From Methylocystis sp. SC2 (GTDB lineage: Bacteria > Pseudomonadota > Alphaproteobacteria > Rhizobiales > Beijerinckiaceae), in NCBI RefSeq assembly GCF_000304315.1, contig NC_018485.1, forward strand, positions 2,698,501-2,762,500: a stretch of DNA of 64,000 bases. Reading direction: 5' to 3'. The notes under the pieces are model-generated. The model ran no database searches. It saw nothing but the letters and a program-made list of their open reading frames with translations, and was not told where the DNA came from. Numbering within the stretch: position 1 is the stretch's first letter; each line of letters opens with the position of its first letter. Shown here piece by piece: positions 54,844-64,000 of the stretch. The translations under genes were made by a program, and so were the position numbers.

Positions 54844-56541
54844 CTATGCCGCATGCGCCGTGTCGAGCCCGCGGAAAATGGCGCAGCGGCGGAAGACGGC
54901 GAGGCTCGGCGGCACATTCTTCTGGTGGCAGAACTTCGCCGTGAGCTTCGCCAACCCCTTTATATCGCGGCCCGTGGCGGCGGGGAAAATCTCGACGAGT
55001 TCGTCGATGAGCGCATCATCTACCTTGAGCGCGAATTGCTCGGACATCACGCGCCAGATACGGCGCTTCGCGTCAGCGTCGGGCGGGTTGTATTTGATCA
55101 GCGCGATGCAGCGCGAGACGATCGCTTCGTCGATGTCGTCGACGCGGTTCGTCGTCAGAAAGAGCAGGCCGTTGAAATATTCGAGCACGCGGAGAAAGAC
55201 GCCGACGACGGCGTTCATCGCGATATTGTCGTCGCGGCGCTTGATGTAGACGTCGGCCTCGTCGATCAGCATCACCGCTCCCCAGCGCTGGGCCCGGGTT
55301 AGAATCTCCTTCAGCGCCGTCTCCATCGTGGAGACATTGAGGCCCAATTGCCCGGAATGCACGCGGTACAAAGGACGCTGGATGATTTCCGAATAGACTT
55401 CCGCGGTCAGCGTTTTGCCGACGCCGGGCGGGCCGGCGCAAAGCACCGTGGTGCCGCCGGATTTGCCCTGGACGATGTCGTCCATCAGCACGTCCATTTC
55501 GGCGGTCAGTATGTCGATCAGATCCGTCTGCTCTTCCGGCAGCACCAGCTTGCTCTTCAACTCGGGCTGATAGCGATAGCGCCGCATCTCGTCGACATGC
55601 ACCCAGACGTGATGATGCAGATCGAGATGGAACATCAGAATGTAGGGATGCACGGGAATCTGCGTGAAGAGTCCCGGCGGAATCTGCTTGCGCAGCTCTG
55701 TGATCTCGTCCTCGCCGGAGAAATTGTTGCTCTTGCCCGCCTTGCGCAGGAAATGCCCGAGCACGTCGCCCGGCGCCTCCAGCGTCAGGCTGCGCGCCGA
55801 GAGCACCGCCTCGTCGTTGACGAGTCGCGCCTCGCCGCCGCTCGTCGAGAGCACGATGACGTCCTTGCGCGTCCAATCGGTGTCGCGATGCGTCGCATTT
55901 GGGTCTTCGGCGTGAAAGCCGGAGCCCTTGCCGGAGAACTGCGCGCCATAGCGGCCGCGCCAATCGAAATAGGTCTCGCTCGCCGCGTCGAAGGCCTCGA
56001 TCAAGGCCGGCGTCTCGCGCAAAAAGCCCTTGGCGGCGAGGATTTCGCTGATCGTTCGGCCGACGATATCGGGCGCCATGATGCGCATGAGATTGGTTTG
56101 CAGCGCGCCCTTGGCGTTGGCCTTCAATTCCACGAGAATTTTGCCGGCTTCGTCGTTGGAGGCCGGCACATAGTCGAAACGCGTCACGACATAGGGGAGC
56201 GCCTTCGCGGCGACGCTCGCCGTGAACAGCCAGCCGCGCAGCCCGTCGGTCGTCAGATATTTCACCAGCGCCGGCAACACGTCTTCGAGATCGCCCGCCT
56301 CGAAGCGTTTGCCCTGCGATTCGAGCGCCGAGCGCAGCGTCGCGAGCTGCGCGGCTCTGGCGCGCAATTCGGGACCCGATTGCTGATAGAGTTCTTCGAG
56401 GAAATCGAATTCGGCGCCGGAGAGATGCGCGAGATCGAGTTCGACTCTGTCGCCGAAACGCAGTTGCGACGAGAGCCCCGAATGGGCGGGAAAGCGCGCA
56501 ATCAGCGCTTCGACATGCGGCCTTTCGATTTGGATGTTCAT
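54844..56541 (-). CDS. AAA+ ATPase
   Basis: A 565-residue protein. The N-terminal ~300 residues are unfamiliar; the C-terminal AAA module has Walker A CAGPPGVGKTLTAE, Walker B AVMLIDEADVYI and a sensor region (LLFLTTNRVDDIDEAIVSRC). It may remodel a protein substrate. Its ATG overlaps the stop of the SagB-type gene upstream (ATGA), so the two are coupled. Confidence 0.87.
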   Translation of the reverse strand: MNIQIERPHVEALIARFPAHSGLSSQLRFGDRVELDLAHLSGAEFDFLEELYQQSGPELRARAAQLATLRSALESQGKRFEAGDLEDVLPALVKYLTTDGLRGWLFTASVAAKALPYVVTRFDYVPASNDEAGKILVELKANAKGALQTNLMRIMAPDIVGRTISEILAAKGFLRETPALIEAFDAASETYFDWRGRYGAQFSGKGSGFHAEDPNATHRDTDWTRKDVIVLSTSGGEARLVNDEAVLSARSLTLEAPGDVLGHFLRKAGKSNNFSGEDEITELRKQIPPGLFTQIPVHPYILMFHLDLHHHVWVHVDEMRRYRYQPELKSKLVLPEEQTDLIDILTAEMDVLMDDIVQGKSGGTTVLCAGPPGVGKTLTAEVYSEIIQRPLYRVHSGQLGLNVSTMETALKEILTRAQRWGAVMLIDEADVYIKRRDDNIAMNAVVGVFLRVLEYFNGLLFLTTNRVDDIDEAIVSRCIALIKYNPPDADAKRRIWRVMSEQFALKVDDALIDELVEIFPAATGRDIKGLAKLTAKFCHQKNVPPSLAVFRRCAIFRGLDTAHAA

Positions 56542-58193
56542 GTTCGCTCGCGCATCTCTTCAGGGTAGGCGGGGAGCGTCAGCATGCGCTGGTCTTCCAG
56601 CGCGGCGCCGACGGTGAAGTGGTAGACGTCCTGAAAGGCGTATTGCTCTGGCGACAGACCCAGCATCGCGTGGATCTCGTCGTCGAAGAAGCAACCGATT
56701 CCCGTGCCGGAGAGGCCGGTGGCGCTGGCCCAGAGATAGAGCGCCTGGCCGATCGCGCCGGCCTCCCAATGCAGCCGGCGATAGCCGAAGCCGCCGTCCT
56801 CTTGAAGCGTGCGATCGAAATCGGCGATCATCGCGACGGCGAAACAGCCCTTGCCGGCGATCGCCTGGCGGCAGGCGTTCATGCTCGCCTCGCGTTCGAC
56901 GGCGCCTTGCCGCAGGCGAAAGAGTTTAAGCGGTCCGATCTCGATGGGCGTCCAAAGCAACGCCAGCGCCGACATCTCGCGCAGCCGCGCCGTGGTGTCA
57001 GCGTCGCGCTGCAGCAGATACAGACCAGGCTCCACGCTCTCGACGCGATGCACGAAGAGCAGCAGATTCAGGCGTGGCGGCCAGGGGAAGGGCGCCATGC
57101 AAGGCTCGGCGCCCGGAAGCGTCGACGTCAGCATGGCGCGAAACGCCTCCTGTGAGAGGCGGGCGACGCCGTCCATACGCTGCGCGCTGCGCCGACGCCG
57201 CACCACGCGCCCGATGTCGGGCAACGGGAAGGGGAAGGCAGGCTTGGGCGCAATTTGCGCCGCGCGCTCCATCGTCGGCGTTCGCGACTTGACGCAGAGC
57301 CGCGCCGCCATGTCGACAAGCGGCCAGCCGTCGTGATCTTCGCTCAAGCGATTCGCGGCGCCCGTCCACGTTCGCGACGCGCGCGCAAGGTTCGAGACGT
57401 CGATGGCGGGAGGCGCGTTCCCATCCGCGGCGATCCACAAGAGCGCGTCGGGATGTTCCTCCTCGCGCCGATGAGAAGCGTCCGGCCGATCGAGGCCGAG
57501 CAGCGCGGCGATGTCGGCGTCGCCGGGTTCGCACAAAAGATGCGCGCGCCAGCCCAGCGCGGCGGCGGCCTGCGCGGCGGCGCCGATCGCATGGCCGACG
57601 TCGAGCTGGCAGTAGCGAAACGCCCGCTCGCCATATTTCCAGCTCTCGCGCCAGGGGATCGAACTCAGTCCGAGCAGAAAGCCGCCCTCGGGCAGAACGA
57701 CTGGCGTTTCAAAGCCAGCGCGCCGCTCCAGCGCATGATCTTCCTGCGCATAGTGATAAAGCGCGGCGGTCTCGCCGAGTCCCTCGGCGGCGTTAGCGAG
57801 GAGATAGGTTTCGGTCGGATGCAGATTGCCGGAAGAGGGATTGTTGCGCAGCGCCCATGTCGAGCCTTCGTAACTTTTCCACGCGCTTAGCCCGAAGCCG
57901 AGCTCCAGGAACAGGCCGAGCGCCATGCGGTCGAGCAGGGCGGGGCGCAATGCAGGGCCGGGGAAAGGCGCGGTCTCCTCGCGATCGCGCAGCGGCAGTT
58001 CGATCCGCGGCGCGCCGTCGAAGCGCCGGAAGGGCGAGGGCTGCGAGGTCCAATCGAGAAAGGCCGGCCCAAGCGCATAGCGCGTCGGCGCATGTTTCGT
58101 GCGCCGGTGATAGCCGCGGATGTCGCTCGGCAGGGCGTCGGCGTCTCGCATTCGGTCGTTCAGAGTACGGAGTTCGATCTCGGCTTCAGCCAT
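56538..58193 (-). CDS. SagB/ThcOx-type dehydrogenase with two nitroreductase-like domains
   Basis: A 551-residue protein with tandem nitroreductase-like domains. The first contains SSGNLHPTETYLLAN and SWKYGERAFRYCQLDVGHAIGA; the second ends LHWEAGAIGQALYLWASATGLSGTGIGCFFDDEIHAMLG. SagB-type FMN enzymes oxidise azolines in peptide toxins, but many standalone homologues have unknown substrates. CGAGGAGGCCGC precedes the ATG. First gene of the SagB-AAA-DUF938 operon. Confidence 0.88.
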   Translation of the reverse strand: MAEAEIELRTLNDRMRDADALPSDIRGYHRRTKHAPTRYALGPAFLDWTSQPSPFRRFDGAPRIELPLRDREETAPFPGPALRPALLDRMALGLFLELGFGLSAWKSYEGSTWALRNNPSSGNLHPTETYLLANAAEGLGETAALYHYAQEDHALERRAGFETPVVLPEGGFLLGLSSIPWRESWKYGERAFRYCQLDVGHAIGAAAQAAAALGWRAHLLCEPGDADIAALLGLDRPDASHRREEEHPDALLWIAADGNAPPAIDVSNLARASRTWTGAANRLSEDHDGWPLVDMAARLCVKSRTPTMERAAQIAPKPAFPFPLPDIGRVVRRRRSAQRMDGVARLSQEAFRAMLTSTLPGAEPCMAPFPWPPRLNLLLFVHRVESVEPGLYLLQRDADTTARLREMSALALLWTPIEIGPLKLFRLRQGAVEREASMNACRQAIAGKGCFAVAMIADFDRTLQEDGGFGYRRLHWEAGAIGQALYLWASATGLSGTGIGCFFDDEIHAMLGLSPEQYAFQDVYHFTVGAALEDQRMLTLPAYPEEMRERT

Positions 58194-58412
58194 GCGGCCT
58201 CCTCGTCGACCTCTTAATTCAAGAAGGGCGCCCAGTTTGGTGGGTTGAGAACAGCCAATGAGGTCAATGACTTTTACAGATCCGCGGAGGACTGCGCCGA
58301 GAGGGCGGACAAGACGTGTCGCACAACATCGCATAGTGGAGACGCAACCCCAGGCTTTTGGCCGATAGCTGACATTGTCCGTCCGGCGCGGCTCGGGTCT
58401 GCGGCGACCCAA

Positions 58413-58427
58413 GGGTATGCTTCTTGC
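58413..58427 (+). promoter_or_regulatory. Weak sigma-54-like element before the flavin reductase
   Basis: GGGTATGCTTCTTGC has the right spacing and TTGC but a poor -24 half. No NifA site is close. The 275-bp gap 58194-58468 shows no gene. Confidence 0.25.
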
Positions 58428-58468
58428 TACTTTCTGCGCTCTGTTCCGCATCTTGATCGGACGACGCG

Positions 58469-59431
58469 ATGGACGATACTCTGCGTGAAGTCACAGTGAC
58501 CAAGAAGACGGACGAGGCCCATAATATGGCCTCGTTCGAGCTGGTCGATCCCACCGGCGCTGAACTGCCCGCCTTCTCGCCTGGCGCGCATGTCGACGTC
58601 ACGCTTCCCGGCGGCTTGGTGCGGCAATATTCCTTGTGCAACAGCGCCGCGGAACGCCATCGCTACGTCATTGGCGTGTGGAACGACGCCAACAGCCGCG
58701 GCGGCTCAAAGGCGCTGCATACGCTGGTGAATGTCGGCGACAAATTGCAGGTGGGCTTGCCGAGAAATCGGTTTCGCGTGCCGCGGCAAACGAAACGCGC
58801 GATCTTGATGGCGCGCGGCATCGGCGTGACGCCGATCCTGAGCATCGCGGACCACCTCAAGCGCCAGGACATTCCCTTCGATCTGCACTACGTCTACGCA
58901 ATGATGTCGCCGGGTTCATTCAGCGAGATGATCGCGACATCGAATTTCGCGGAGAATACGAAATATTATTATGAGGCCAGCGAACTCAATCAGCTGCTCA
59001 ATCCGGTGACCCTTCTGCAGGATCAGCCGGAAGAGACGCAGCTCTTCATCTGCGGCGTGGATTGGTGGCAGGATCCGATCATCCACCTCGCCGAGCAGAA
59101 AGGTTGGGCGAAGGAGCGAATCCACGTCGAGAGATTCACCGCGAAAGTTCCGCCGGCCGTGCTCGACAAGGTCTTCGAAGTCAAGATCGCCAGCACGGGC
59201 GCCGTTTATAAGGTTCCCGGCGACAAGACCGTCACGGCTTTCCTCGAGGAGCAGGGCGTGAAGATTCCCACGTCCTGCGAACAGGGCATGTGCGGAGCCT
59301 GCAAGATCCAGGTTATTGAAGGCGAGGCGGACCATCGCGACAAGCGTCTCTCCGATCAGGAAAAGGCGGACGGCTTTTTCCTGGCGTGCGTCTCGCGCGC
59401 CAAGAGCGACCTGCTGGTGCTGAATCTTTAA
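58469..59431 (+). CDS. Phthalate-dioxygenase-reductase-type flavin/[2Fe-2S] oxidoreductase
   Basis: A 320-residue reductase. In order: a flavin-binding beta-barrel (FSPGAHVDVTLPGGLVRQYSLCN), an NAD-binding domain (ILMARGIGVTPILSIADHLKRQ; LFICGVDWWQDP) and a C-terminal plant-type [2Fe-2S] domain (PTSCEQGMCGACKIQVIEGE; FFLACVSRAKSDL). It moves electrons from NAD(P)H to a partner; the nearest candidate partners are the Rieske proteins, which is speculative. Confidence 0.92.
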   Translation: MDDTLREVTVTKKTDEAHNMASFELVDPTGAELPAFSPGAHVDVTLPGGLVRQYSLCNSAAERHRYVIGVWNDANSRGGSKALHTLVNVGDKLQVGLPRNRFRVPRQTKRAILMARGIGVTPILSIADHLKRQDIPFDLHYVYAMMSPGSFSEMIATSNFAENTKYYYEASELNQLLNPVTLLQDQPEETQLFICGVDWWQDPIIHLAEQKGWAKERIHVERFTAKVPPAVLDKVFEVKIASTGAVYKVPGDKTVTAFLEEQGVKIPTSCEQGMCGACKIQVIEGEADHRDKRLSDQEKADGFFLACVSRAKSDLLVLNL

Positions 59432-59539
59432 ACGCCGCACGCCGACGTCGTCGCGCGGCGGACGCAGACAGTCGCGCCATTGATTTCGCCGATCGAGGCG
59501 ATCACGCCGCCTGCCGGGAGGCCTTCGGACAGGCCTCGC

Positions 59540-59816
59540 GTTCTTGCTTTGCTGGAGCGATTGGCGTGGGCTAGGAGGGCCGTCGCTACGGCGGTGAATT
59601 GCACCTTCTACGACAATGATCGAATTCTTGGAATGGCTCAGCGTGCGTCGCAGCGCCACCACCGCCTTGAAAGGTTTGCAGATGATGCGCGAGGTGAACG
59701 CCGTCTATTTTGAGACGCTGAATTCGCTCAATCCTGTCAATTGTTTAGGGCCGCTCAGCGCTGGCGCGAAGGACAATTGCGGGACCTGTCATCTGGGCGT
59801 GAGCAAACCGCTTTAA
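59540..59816 (+). pseudogene. pufC: Remnant of a photosynthetic reaction-centre cytochrome c gene (pufC-like)
   Basis: Two frames together look like the C-terminal part of the tetraheme cytochrome of purple bacterial reaction centres. The first frame gives VNCTFYDND (compare V-N-C-T-F-C-H-N, so the heme CH is lost to YD). After a shift near 59615-59617, the second frame gives LKGLQMMREVNAVYFETLNSL, LGPLSAGAKDNCGTCHLGVSKPL and a stop. CGTCH at 59778-59792 is an intact heme-binding motif. No start or signal peptide remains. A 66-aa frame from 59616 could still be translated. The stretch 59432-59539 shows nothing else. Confidence 0.65.
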
Positions 59817-59881
59817 GGTTAGAATAAGTCGAAGGACTTCCCCAAACTCGGCGGCAAGGCCGCGCGCTGACCGTCGGCTTT

Positions 59882-59917
59882 CGCCCGGCCGACGGCCACG
59901 TCGGCCGGGCGCTTTTT
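59882..59917 (+). terminator. Rho-independent terminator
   Basis: A long GC stem with arms CGCCCGGCCGAC and GTCGGCCGGGCG, directly followed by CTTTTT. It ends plus-strand transcription of the reductase-remnant region. Confidence 0.85.
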
Positions 59918-60013
59918 AGCCATTTTTGACAAGGATGGTCGCGCACGTCTCAATACCGGCAGTTTGGAGCTTTGCTTTCGTTTCGCTGGGCGCAAAGCAG
60001 GGAGGATGACGCC

Positions 60014-60346
60014 GTGTGCACAGTGGACAGCGCGCTGCAAGATGAGTGCGTCAGCGTCGTTGAAAGGCAAGACGACGAAGGCGCCTATATGATCCGGATC
60101 GGGACGCTCGAAACTGTCGTCACCATTCGATTGCGCCGGACCTGGGGTTCGCGCACGGCCTATCGCCTGAGCCACGCAATCAAGACGCCGCGCCAGCCGA
60201 GCCCCTTTTGGAGCTGCGTGTCGGAGGCGGATACGCCAGGCGACGCACTGCGGAAGGCGATCAGCGGCTTCACGATGCATTATCGCAAGGCCGTCGGCGA
60301 GGGCTATGCGCCAGCCGAAGACTGGCTCGTTCCGGCCGGAAGCTAG
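60014..60346 (+). CDS. Hypothetical protein (110 aa)
   Basis: Starts at a GTG with GGGAGG eight bases upstream. It reads VCTVDSALQDECVSVVERQD... with TVVTIRLRRTWGSRTAYRLSHAI and a helical C-terminal part. Not recognised. An alternative start (TTG at 59972) lacks a ribosome site. Confidence 0.65.
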   Translation: MCTVDSALQDECVSVVERQDDEGAYMIRIGTLETVVTIRLRRTWGSRTAYRLSHAIKTPRQPSPFWSCVSEADTPGDALRKAISGFTMHYRKAVGEGYAPAEDWLVPAGS

Positions 60347-60444
60347 GCGCGCGTCTTCAAAAACGTCGCGGCGAAGCGGCGCGCCGCACACGGCGGATCA
60401 AGAGCCGCCATTTGCGTGATGGCGTTGGGTCCGATCCGAAGGCC

Positions 60445-60738
60445 CTAGGGGACGGCGATGACTGTCGGATAAAGTGTGCGCGTCATCGGATCGAGGGCGC
60501 CGAGGCCGAGAAGAATGACGAGCCACAAAAGCGCTGCGGCGGCGAACAACCGGACGACAACGCCTTCTTGACGCAGGTCCATGAATCCGAACGCGGCTAT
60601 GCCGACCATCGCCGCCGCGATGACCGCGACGCCGCTGCGTCCCCAACCCGGGAAGGAAAAGGTCGCGGCAAGCTCTGCGGCGAGCAGCGCAAACATCAGC
60701 GACGCGACCGAGATGAGACGAAGGACGACTGCGGTCAT
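60445..60738 (-). CDS. Cytochrome c oxidase subunit IV-like membrane protein
   Basis: A 97-residue protein with three hydrophobic helices (LISVASLMFALLAAELAATF; GVAVIAAAMVGIAAFGFM; LFAAAALLWLVILLGLGAL). By position (last gene of the cox operon) and size it matches small subunit IV proteins of caa3/bo-type oxidases. Its start overlaps the subunit III stop. Confidence 0.8.
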   Translation of the reverse strand: MTAVVLRLISVASLMFALLAAELAATFSFPGWGRSGVAVIAAAMVGIAAFGFMDLRQEGVVVRLFAAAALLWLVILLGLGALDPMTRTLYPTVIAVP

Positions 60739-61376
60739 GAGGCCCGTCCGACGAGATAGATGAGCGGAAACAGAATAAGCCAGATGATATCGATAAAGCT
60801 CCAATAGAGTCCGACCACGCGAACGGAATTATGGCGCTCCGCGGTGAACCGCGGCGCCTTCGAGATAATCCAGGCGAGAAGCGCAAGTCCGACGAGAAGA
60901 TGAACGCCATGAAGCGCCGTGCTGAAGAAGTAGAAGGCGAAGAAGAGCTGGGCGCCGCTTCGCGACGGTCCGTGGACTGAGAAGTTCGCGCCTGGGAACA
61001 GACCTTTCTCGAGATCCATTCGCCATTCCACCCCGAATTTGAGGCCGATGAAAGCGGCGCCGAGCGCCCAGGCGATCAGCAGCCACACAACCATTCCGCG
61101 ACGGCTTCCGAATTCGATGCAGGCGAGGCCGATGCTGTAGGCGAAACTGCTCGCGATCAGCAGCGCCGTATTCGTCACGCCGATCGTCAGCTCGGTTTGT
61201 CGGCCGCCGGCGTCGAAGGCGCTTGGATCGGCGAGACGGGCATAGATCCACGCAAGGAAGATCGGGCCGAAGAACAGCGCCTCGGTCGCGAGAAAAAGCC
61301 AAACCCCCGAGATCGCCGTTTCGCGCTGATGTTCTGCGCTCGAGAACTGAAATTCGTGAGCGGCGGCGTCACTCAT
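60735..61376 (-). CDS. ctaE: Cytochrome c oxidase subunit III
   Basis: A 213-residue membrane protein with five or more helices ([58 protein letters not shown]). The family glutamate lies in the TEALFF helix. Overlaps the subunit I gene by 8 bp. Confidence 0.94.
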   Translation of the reverse strand: MSDAAAHEFQFSSAEHQRETAISGVWLFLATEALFFGPIFLAWIYARLADPSAFDAGGRQTELTIGVTNTALLIASSFAYSIGLACIEFGSRRGMVVWLLIAWALGAAFIGLKFGVEWRMDLEKGLFPGANFSVHGPSRSGAQLFFAFYFFSTALHGVHLLVGLALLAWIISKAPRFTAERHNSVRVVGLYWSFIDIIWLILFPLIYLVGRAS

Positions 61377-62982
61377 GGCTCACAGCCTCCGCTTGCTCAT
61401 ATTGATAGGGGGCTTGCGTGACGATCGGCGTGACGGCGAAATTTTCCGTGGGGGGAGGAGATGGCGTCGTCCATTCGAGCCCCGTCGCGCCCCAGGGATT
61501 CGCCGATGCGCGTTCTCCATAAAGCAGCGACCAGGTGAGATAGCCCAGCGGCAGAAGATAGCCTATGGCGAGCACCACGGCGCCGGCGGAAGACAGCAGG
61601 TTCAGCGCTTCGAACTGTTGCGGGTAGGCGAAATAGCGCCTCGGCATGCCGAGATAGCCCAGCACGAACTGAGGAAAGAACGTCAGGTTAAAACCCACGA
61701 AGATGGTGATCGCGCCGGCGCGGCCCCACATCTCCGGATAGAGACGCCCGGTGATTTTCGGCCACCAGAAATGAAGACCGGCGAAATAGGCCGAAACCAT
61801 GCCGCCGACCATCACATAATGGAAATGCGCGACGACAAAATAGGTCTGCGTGAGATGCACGTCGGCGGCGAGCGCCGCGACGAAGAGGCCGGTCAGTCCG
61901 CCCGTCGTGAACAGGCCGATGAAGCCGATTGCGTAAAGCATCGGCGAGTCGAAGCGGATATAGCCTTTGTGCATCGTGCCGATCCAGTTGAAGACTTTAA
62001 TGGCTGACGGCACCGCAACCATATAGCTGAGCAGCGAAAAGACGATGGCCGAAAAGAGCGAGGTTCCGGCGACGAACATGTGATGACCCCAGACGAGAAA
62101 GCCGATAACGGCGATCGCGACGCTCGCCCAGACGACGAATTTATAGCCGAACAGCTCCTTGCGGGAGAACGCCGGCACGATCTCGCTGATGACGCCGAAG
62201 CCCGGAAGAATCATCACGTAAACGGCGGGATGCGAATAGAACCAGAAGAGATGCTGAAAGAGCAGCGGATCGCCGCCGATCGCCGGATCAAAGACGCCAA
62301 TCCCAAAAATGCGTTCAAACGCCAGCAACAGCAACGTCATCGCGAGCACTGGAGTCGCGAGGACGAGGATGACGCTGGTCGCATAGAGCGACCACAGGAA
62401 GACCGGCATTCTATACCAGCCCATGCCGGGCGCGCGGAGCTTATGGATTGTAACGATGAAATTGAGTCCCGTCGCGATCGACGAAAACCCGGCGATAAAG
62501 ATGGCGATGATCGCGGCGACGACATGTCCCTTCGAGTAGAGAGACGTCAGTGGCGTATAAAACGTCCAGCCGGTGTCGACGCCGCCGGCCACGACGGCGT
62601 AGAGCGCGACGAAGCCTGCAGCTATGAACAGATACCAGCTCAGCAGATTGAGCCGCGGAAAGGCGAGGTCCCGGGCGCCCAGCATCAGCGGCGTCAGAAA
62701 ATTGCCCAGCGTCACCGGCACGGCCGGGACGAGGAAGAACCACACCATCAATATGCCGTGCATCGAGAAAAGCCGATTATATGTCTCGGCCGACCCGAGC
62801 AGCCCATGCGAAGAAATCAGATTATAGCGCATGAGAGAGGCGGCGACGCCCCCCGCGAAGAAGAAGAAGGTGATCGCGACGAGATAGAGAATCGCGATGC
62901 GCTTATGATCGGTCGTCAGCAGCCAGCTGCGCAGCGTATGGCCATCTTCAAGATAGGAAACATGCGCCGCCGAATGCGTCAT
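61369..62982 (-). CDS. ctaD: Cytochrome c oxidase subunit I
   Basis: The 537-residue heme-copper oxidase core with about twelve helices. The Cu-B histidine and crosslinked tyrosine region is [21 protein letters not shown]; heme and Cu-B ligands are in WGHHMFVAG and [20 protein letters not shown] and the K-channel helix are present. It reduces O2 at the membrane and pumps protons. Confidence 0.97.
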   Translation of the reverse strand: MTHSAAHVSYLEDGHTLRSWLLTTDHKRIAILYLVAITFFFFAGGVAASLMRYNLISSHGLLGSAETYNRLFSMHGILMVWFFLVPAVPVTLGNFLTPLMLGARDLAFPRLNLLSWYLFIAAGFVALYAVVAGGVDTGWTFYTPLTSLYSKGHVVAAIIAIFIAGFSSIATGLNFIVTIHKLRAPGMGWYRMPVFLWSLYATSVILVLATPVLAMTLLLLAFERIFGIGVFDPAIGGDPLLFQHLFWFYSHPAVYVMILPGFGVISEIVPAFSRKELFGYKFVVWASVAIAVIGFLVWGHHMFVAGTSLFSAIVFSLLSYMVAVPSAIKVFNWIGTMHKGYIRFDSPMLYAIGFIGLFTTGGLTGLFVAALAADVHLTQTYFVVAHFHYVMVGGMVSAYFAGLHFWWPKITGRLYPEMWGRAGAITIFVGFNLTFFPQFVLGYLGMPRRYFAYPQQFEALNLLSSAGAVVLAIGYLLPLGYLTWSLLYGERASANPWGATGLEWTTPSPPPTENFAVTPIVTQAPYQYEQAEAVSHE

Positions 62983-62984
62983 GT

Positions 62985-63941
62985 TCAGCTCCCCGATTTG
63001 AGCGATTTGATATAGGCGATGAGCCGCAGCACTTTTTCGTCGCTGATCTGTCCTGAGAAGGACGGCATGATCTGCTGATAGCCGGCGACCGGCGTCTTGT
63101 CGGGCGTAAGGATGCAGTCGCGGATGAATTTATCGTCCGCCGTTACAGTCGCGCCGGTCTGCAATTTGACGGAGCGGCCATACAGTCCGCTCAACGCCGG
63201 CGCGGCTACGCCGGTCGTCTCCGGCGATCCGCCCACCCCGCCTTCGCCGTGACAGCCGGCGCATCCATGCGCCGTGAAGAGTTCTTTGCCGGCGGCCGCC
63301 ATGTCTTCGTGGCCTTCAGGCCCTGCGCCGCTTGCCAGCCACTTTTCAAAATCCGGCTGCGACATGGCGACGACCTCTCCCGTCATCGTGTAATGGCCGA
63401 CGCCGCAAAGCTGAGTGCAGAAGAGCTGGAAGACGCCGGTCGTGTCGACCTGAAACCAGAGGGTTTGGTAGCGGCCCGGCAAAACGTCATGTTTGATGCG
63501 AAACGCCGGCACGGCAAAATCATGAATGACGTCTTCCGAAGTCATTACGAGCTGAATCGGCCGGTTGATCGGTATGTGTAGCGCGTTGATCTCGCGCTGG
63601 CCGCCCTGATGCTCGACCTTCCACATCCATTGCTTGCCGACGAGGTAGATCTGCAAGGCGTCGCTGGGCGGCTGGAAAAGGCGCACGTAAAGATCGCCGC
63701 CCCAAATAAACAGGGCGAAGAAGATTGCCAGCGTCGCTACTGTCCAGCCGATCTCGAAACGCCAGGTCTTGCGCGAGCGCGCGCCGCGAGAGGCGCCGCT
63801 GCCGGCGCGATATCGAATCATGTAGAGAAGGATGAGCCCGAAGACGAGGGCGAGAACCGCGCATGACACCAGCAAAAGCGCGAGGAGCAGAACGTCGACT
63901 TCACGTCCTTCGACCGTGGCGCTTGGCCAGTAGCCATTCAT
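62985..63941 (-). CDS. ctaC: Cytochrome c oxidase subunit II with fused cytochrome c (caa3 type)
   Basis: A 318-residue protein with two transmembrane helices (about 17-41 and 65-81). The CuA domain has H140, C175, C179, H183 and M186 ([14 protein letters not shown]), and a C-terminal cytochrome c has CAGCH at about 227-231. The fused heme marks a caa3-type oxidase. AAAGG precedes the ATG at 63941. An in-frame ATG exists further upstream at the window edge, so a longer N-terminus is not excluded. Confidence 0.96.
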   Translation of the reverse strand: MNGYWPSATVEGREVDVLLLALLLVSCAVLALVFGLILLYMIRYRAGSGASRGARSRKTWRFEIGWTVATLAIFFALFIWGGDLYVRLFQPPSDALQIYLVGKQWMWKVEHQGGQREINALHIPINRPIQLVMTSEDVIHDFAVPAFRIKHDVLPGRYQTLWFQVDTTGVFQLFCTQLCGVGHYTMTGEVVAMSQPDFEKWLASGAGPEGHEDMAAAGKELFTAHGCAGCHGEGGVGGSPETTGVAAPALSGLYGRSVKLQTGATVTADDKFIRDCILTPDKTPVAGYQQIMPSFSGQISDEKVLRLIAYIKSLKSGS

Positions 63942-64000
63942 GCGCGCGCGCCTTTGCGGAACTCGCGATAGATCATCGCCGCGAGCGCGAGCGCCATACC

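Noticed and set aside
63942..64000. Possible gene upstream of cytochrome oxidase subunit II
   Set aside because: Only 59 bases are visible; all three minus-strand frames are too short to judge.

Overview
The window is high-GC DNA from an alphaproteobacterium of the order Rhizobiales/Hyphomicrobiales. It is mostly one nitrogen-fixation (nif/fix) island of about 50-58 kb. Gene content, NifA with the cysteine linker, FixABCX and the small accessory genes fit the Methylocystaceae/Beijerinckiaceae (type II methanotroph) lineage. That placement is inference from protein character; no database search was possible.

Layout. 1-914 is the start of a DUF255 thioredoxin-domain gene outside the island. 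1118-13026 holds the regulator nifA and two related sets of a 2[4Fe-4S] ferredoxin, a TPR protein and an LRV repeat protein. One set sits beside sufBCD, the other beside nifB. 14158-23109 is the core operon nifHDKENX, a DUF269 gene, a DUF683 gene and fdxB. 23130-28114 holds a rhodanese operon, a FAD oxidoreductase-Rieske pair and an unknown gene. 28260-34902 holds an iscA-like gene, an Nfu-type nifU, nifS, nifT, a SIR2 gene, two nifZ genes, a lysine-less DegT homologue and a [2Fe-2S] ferredoxin. 34971-41686 is dense in small unknown genes, two more Rieske proteins, a DUF59/SufT-type gene, sufE, an ankyrin gene and a receiver pseudo-domain. 42046-50898 starts with a second nifH identical to the first, followed by nifQ, a third iscA-like gene, nifV, cysE, nifW, fixABCX and a GST. 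51021-58193 holds a truncated globin, an EF2563/YqeB-like gene, a fourth Rieske protein, a HicAB pair, a methyltransferase and an AAA-SagB operon. 58469-60346 has a flavin reductase, a decayed reaction-centre cytochrome gene (pufC-like) and a strong terminator. 60445-64000 is a caa3-type cytochrome c oxidase operon.

How it works together. NifA and sigma-54 are the expected activators. Sites of form TGT-N10-ACA (NifA UAS) and GG-N10-GC (-24/-12) precede most transcription units by eye, including several genes of unknown function, which links those genes to nitrogen fixation. FixABCX and several ferredoxins would carry electrons to the Fe protein NifH. NifB, NifEN, NifX, NifQ and NifV make FeMo-co. 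The NifU N-terminal scaffold is absent here; SufBCD, SufE, NifS, three IscA-like proteins, an Nfu-type protein and a DUF59 protein are present, suggesting a hybrid Suf/Nif Fe-S assembly route.

No tRNA, rRNA, CRISPR array or intact insertion sequence was seen. Large antisense reading frames over the nif genes were treated as composition artefacts.
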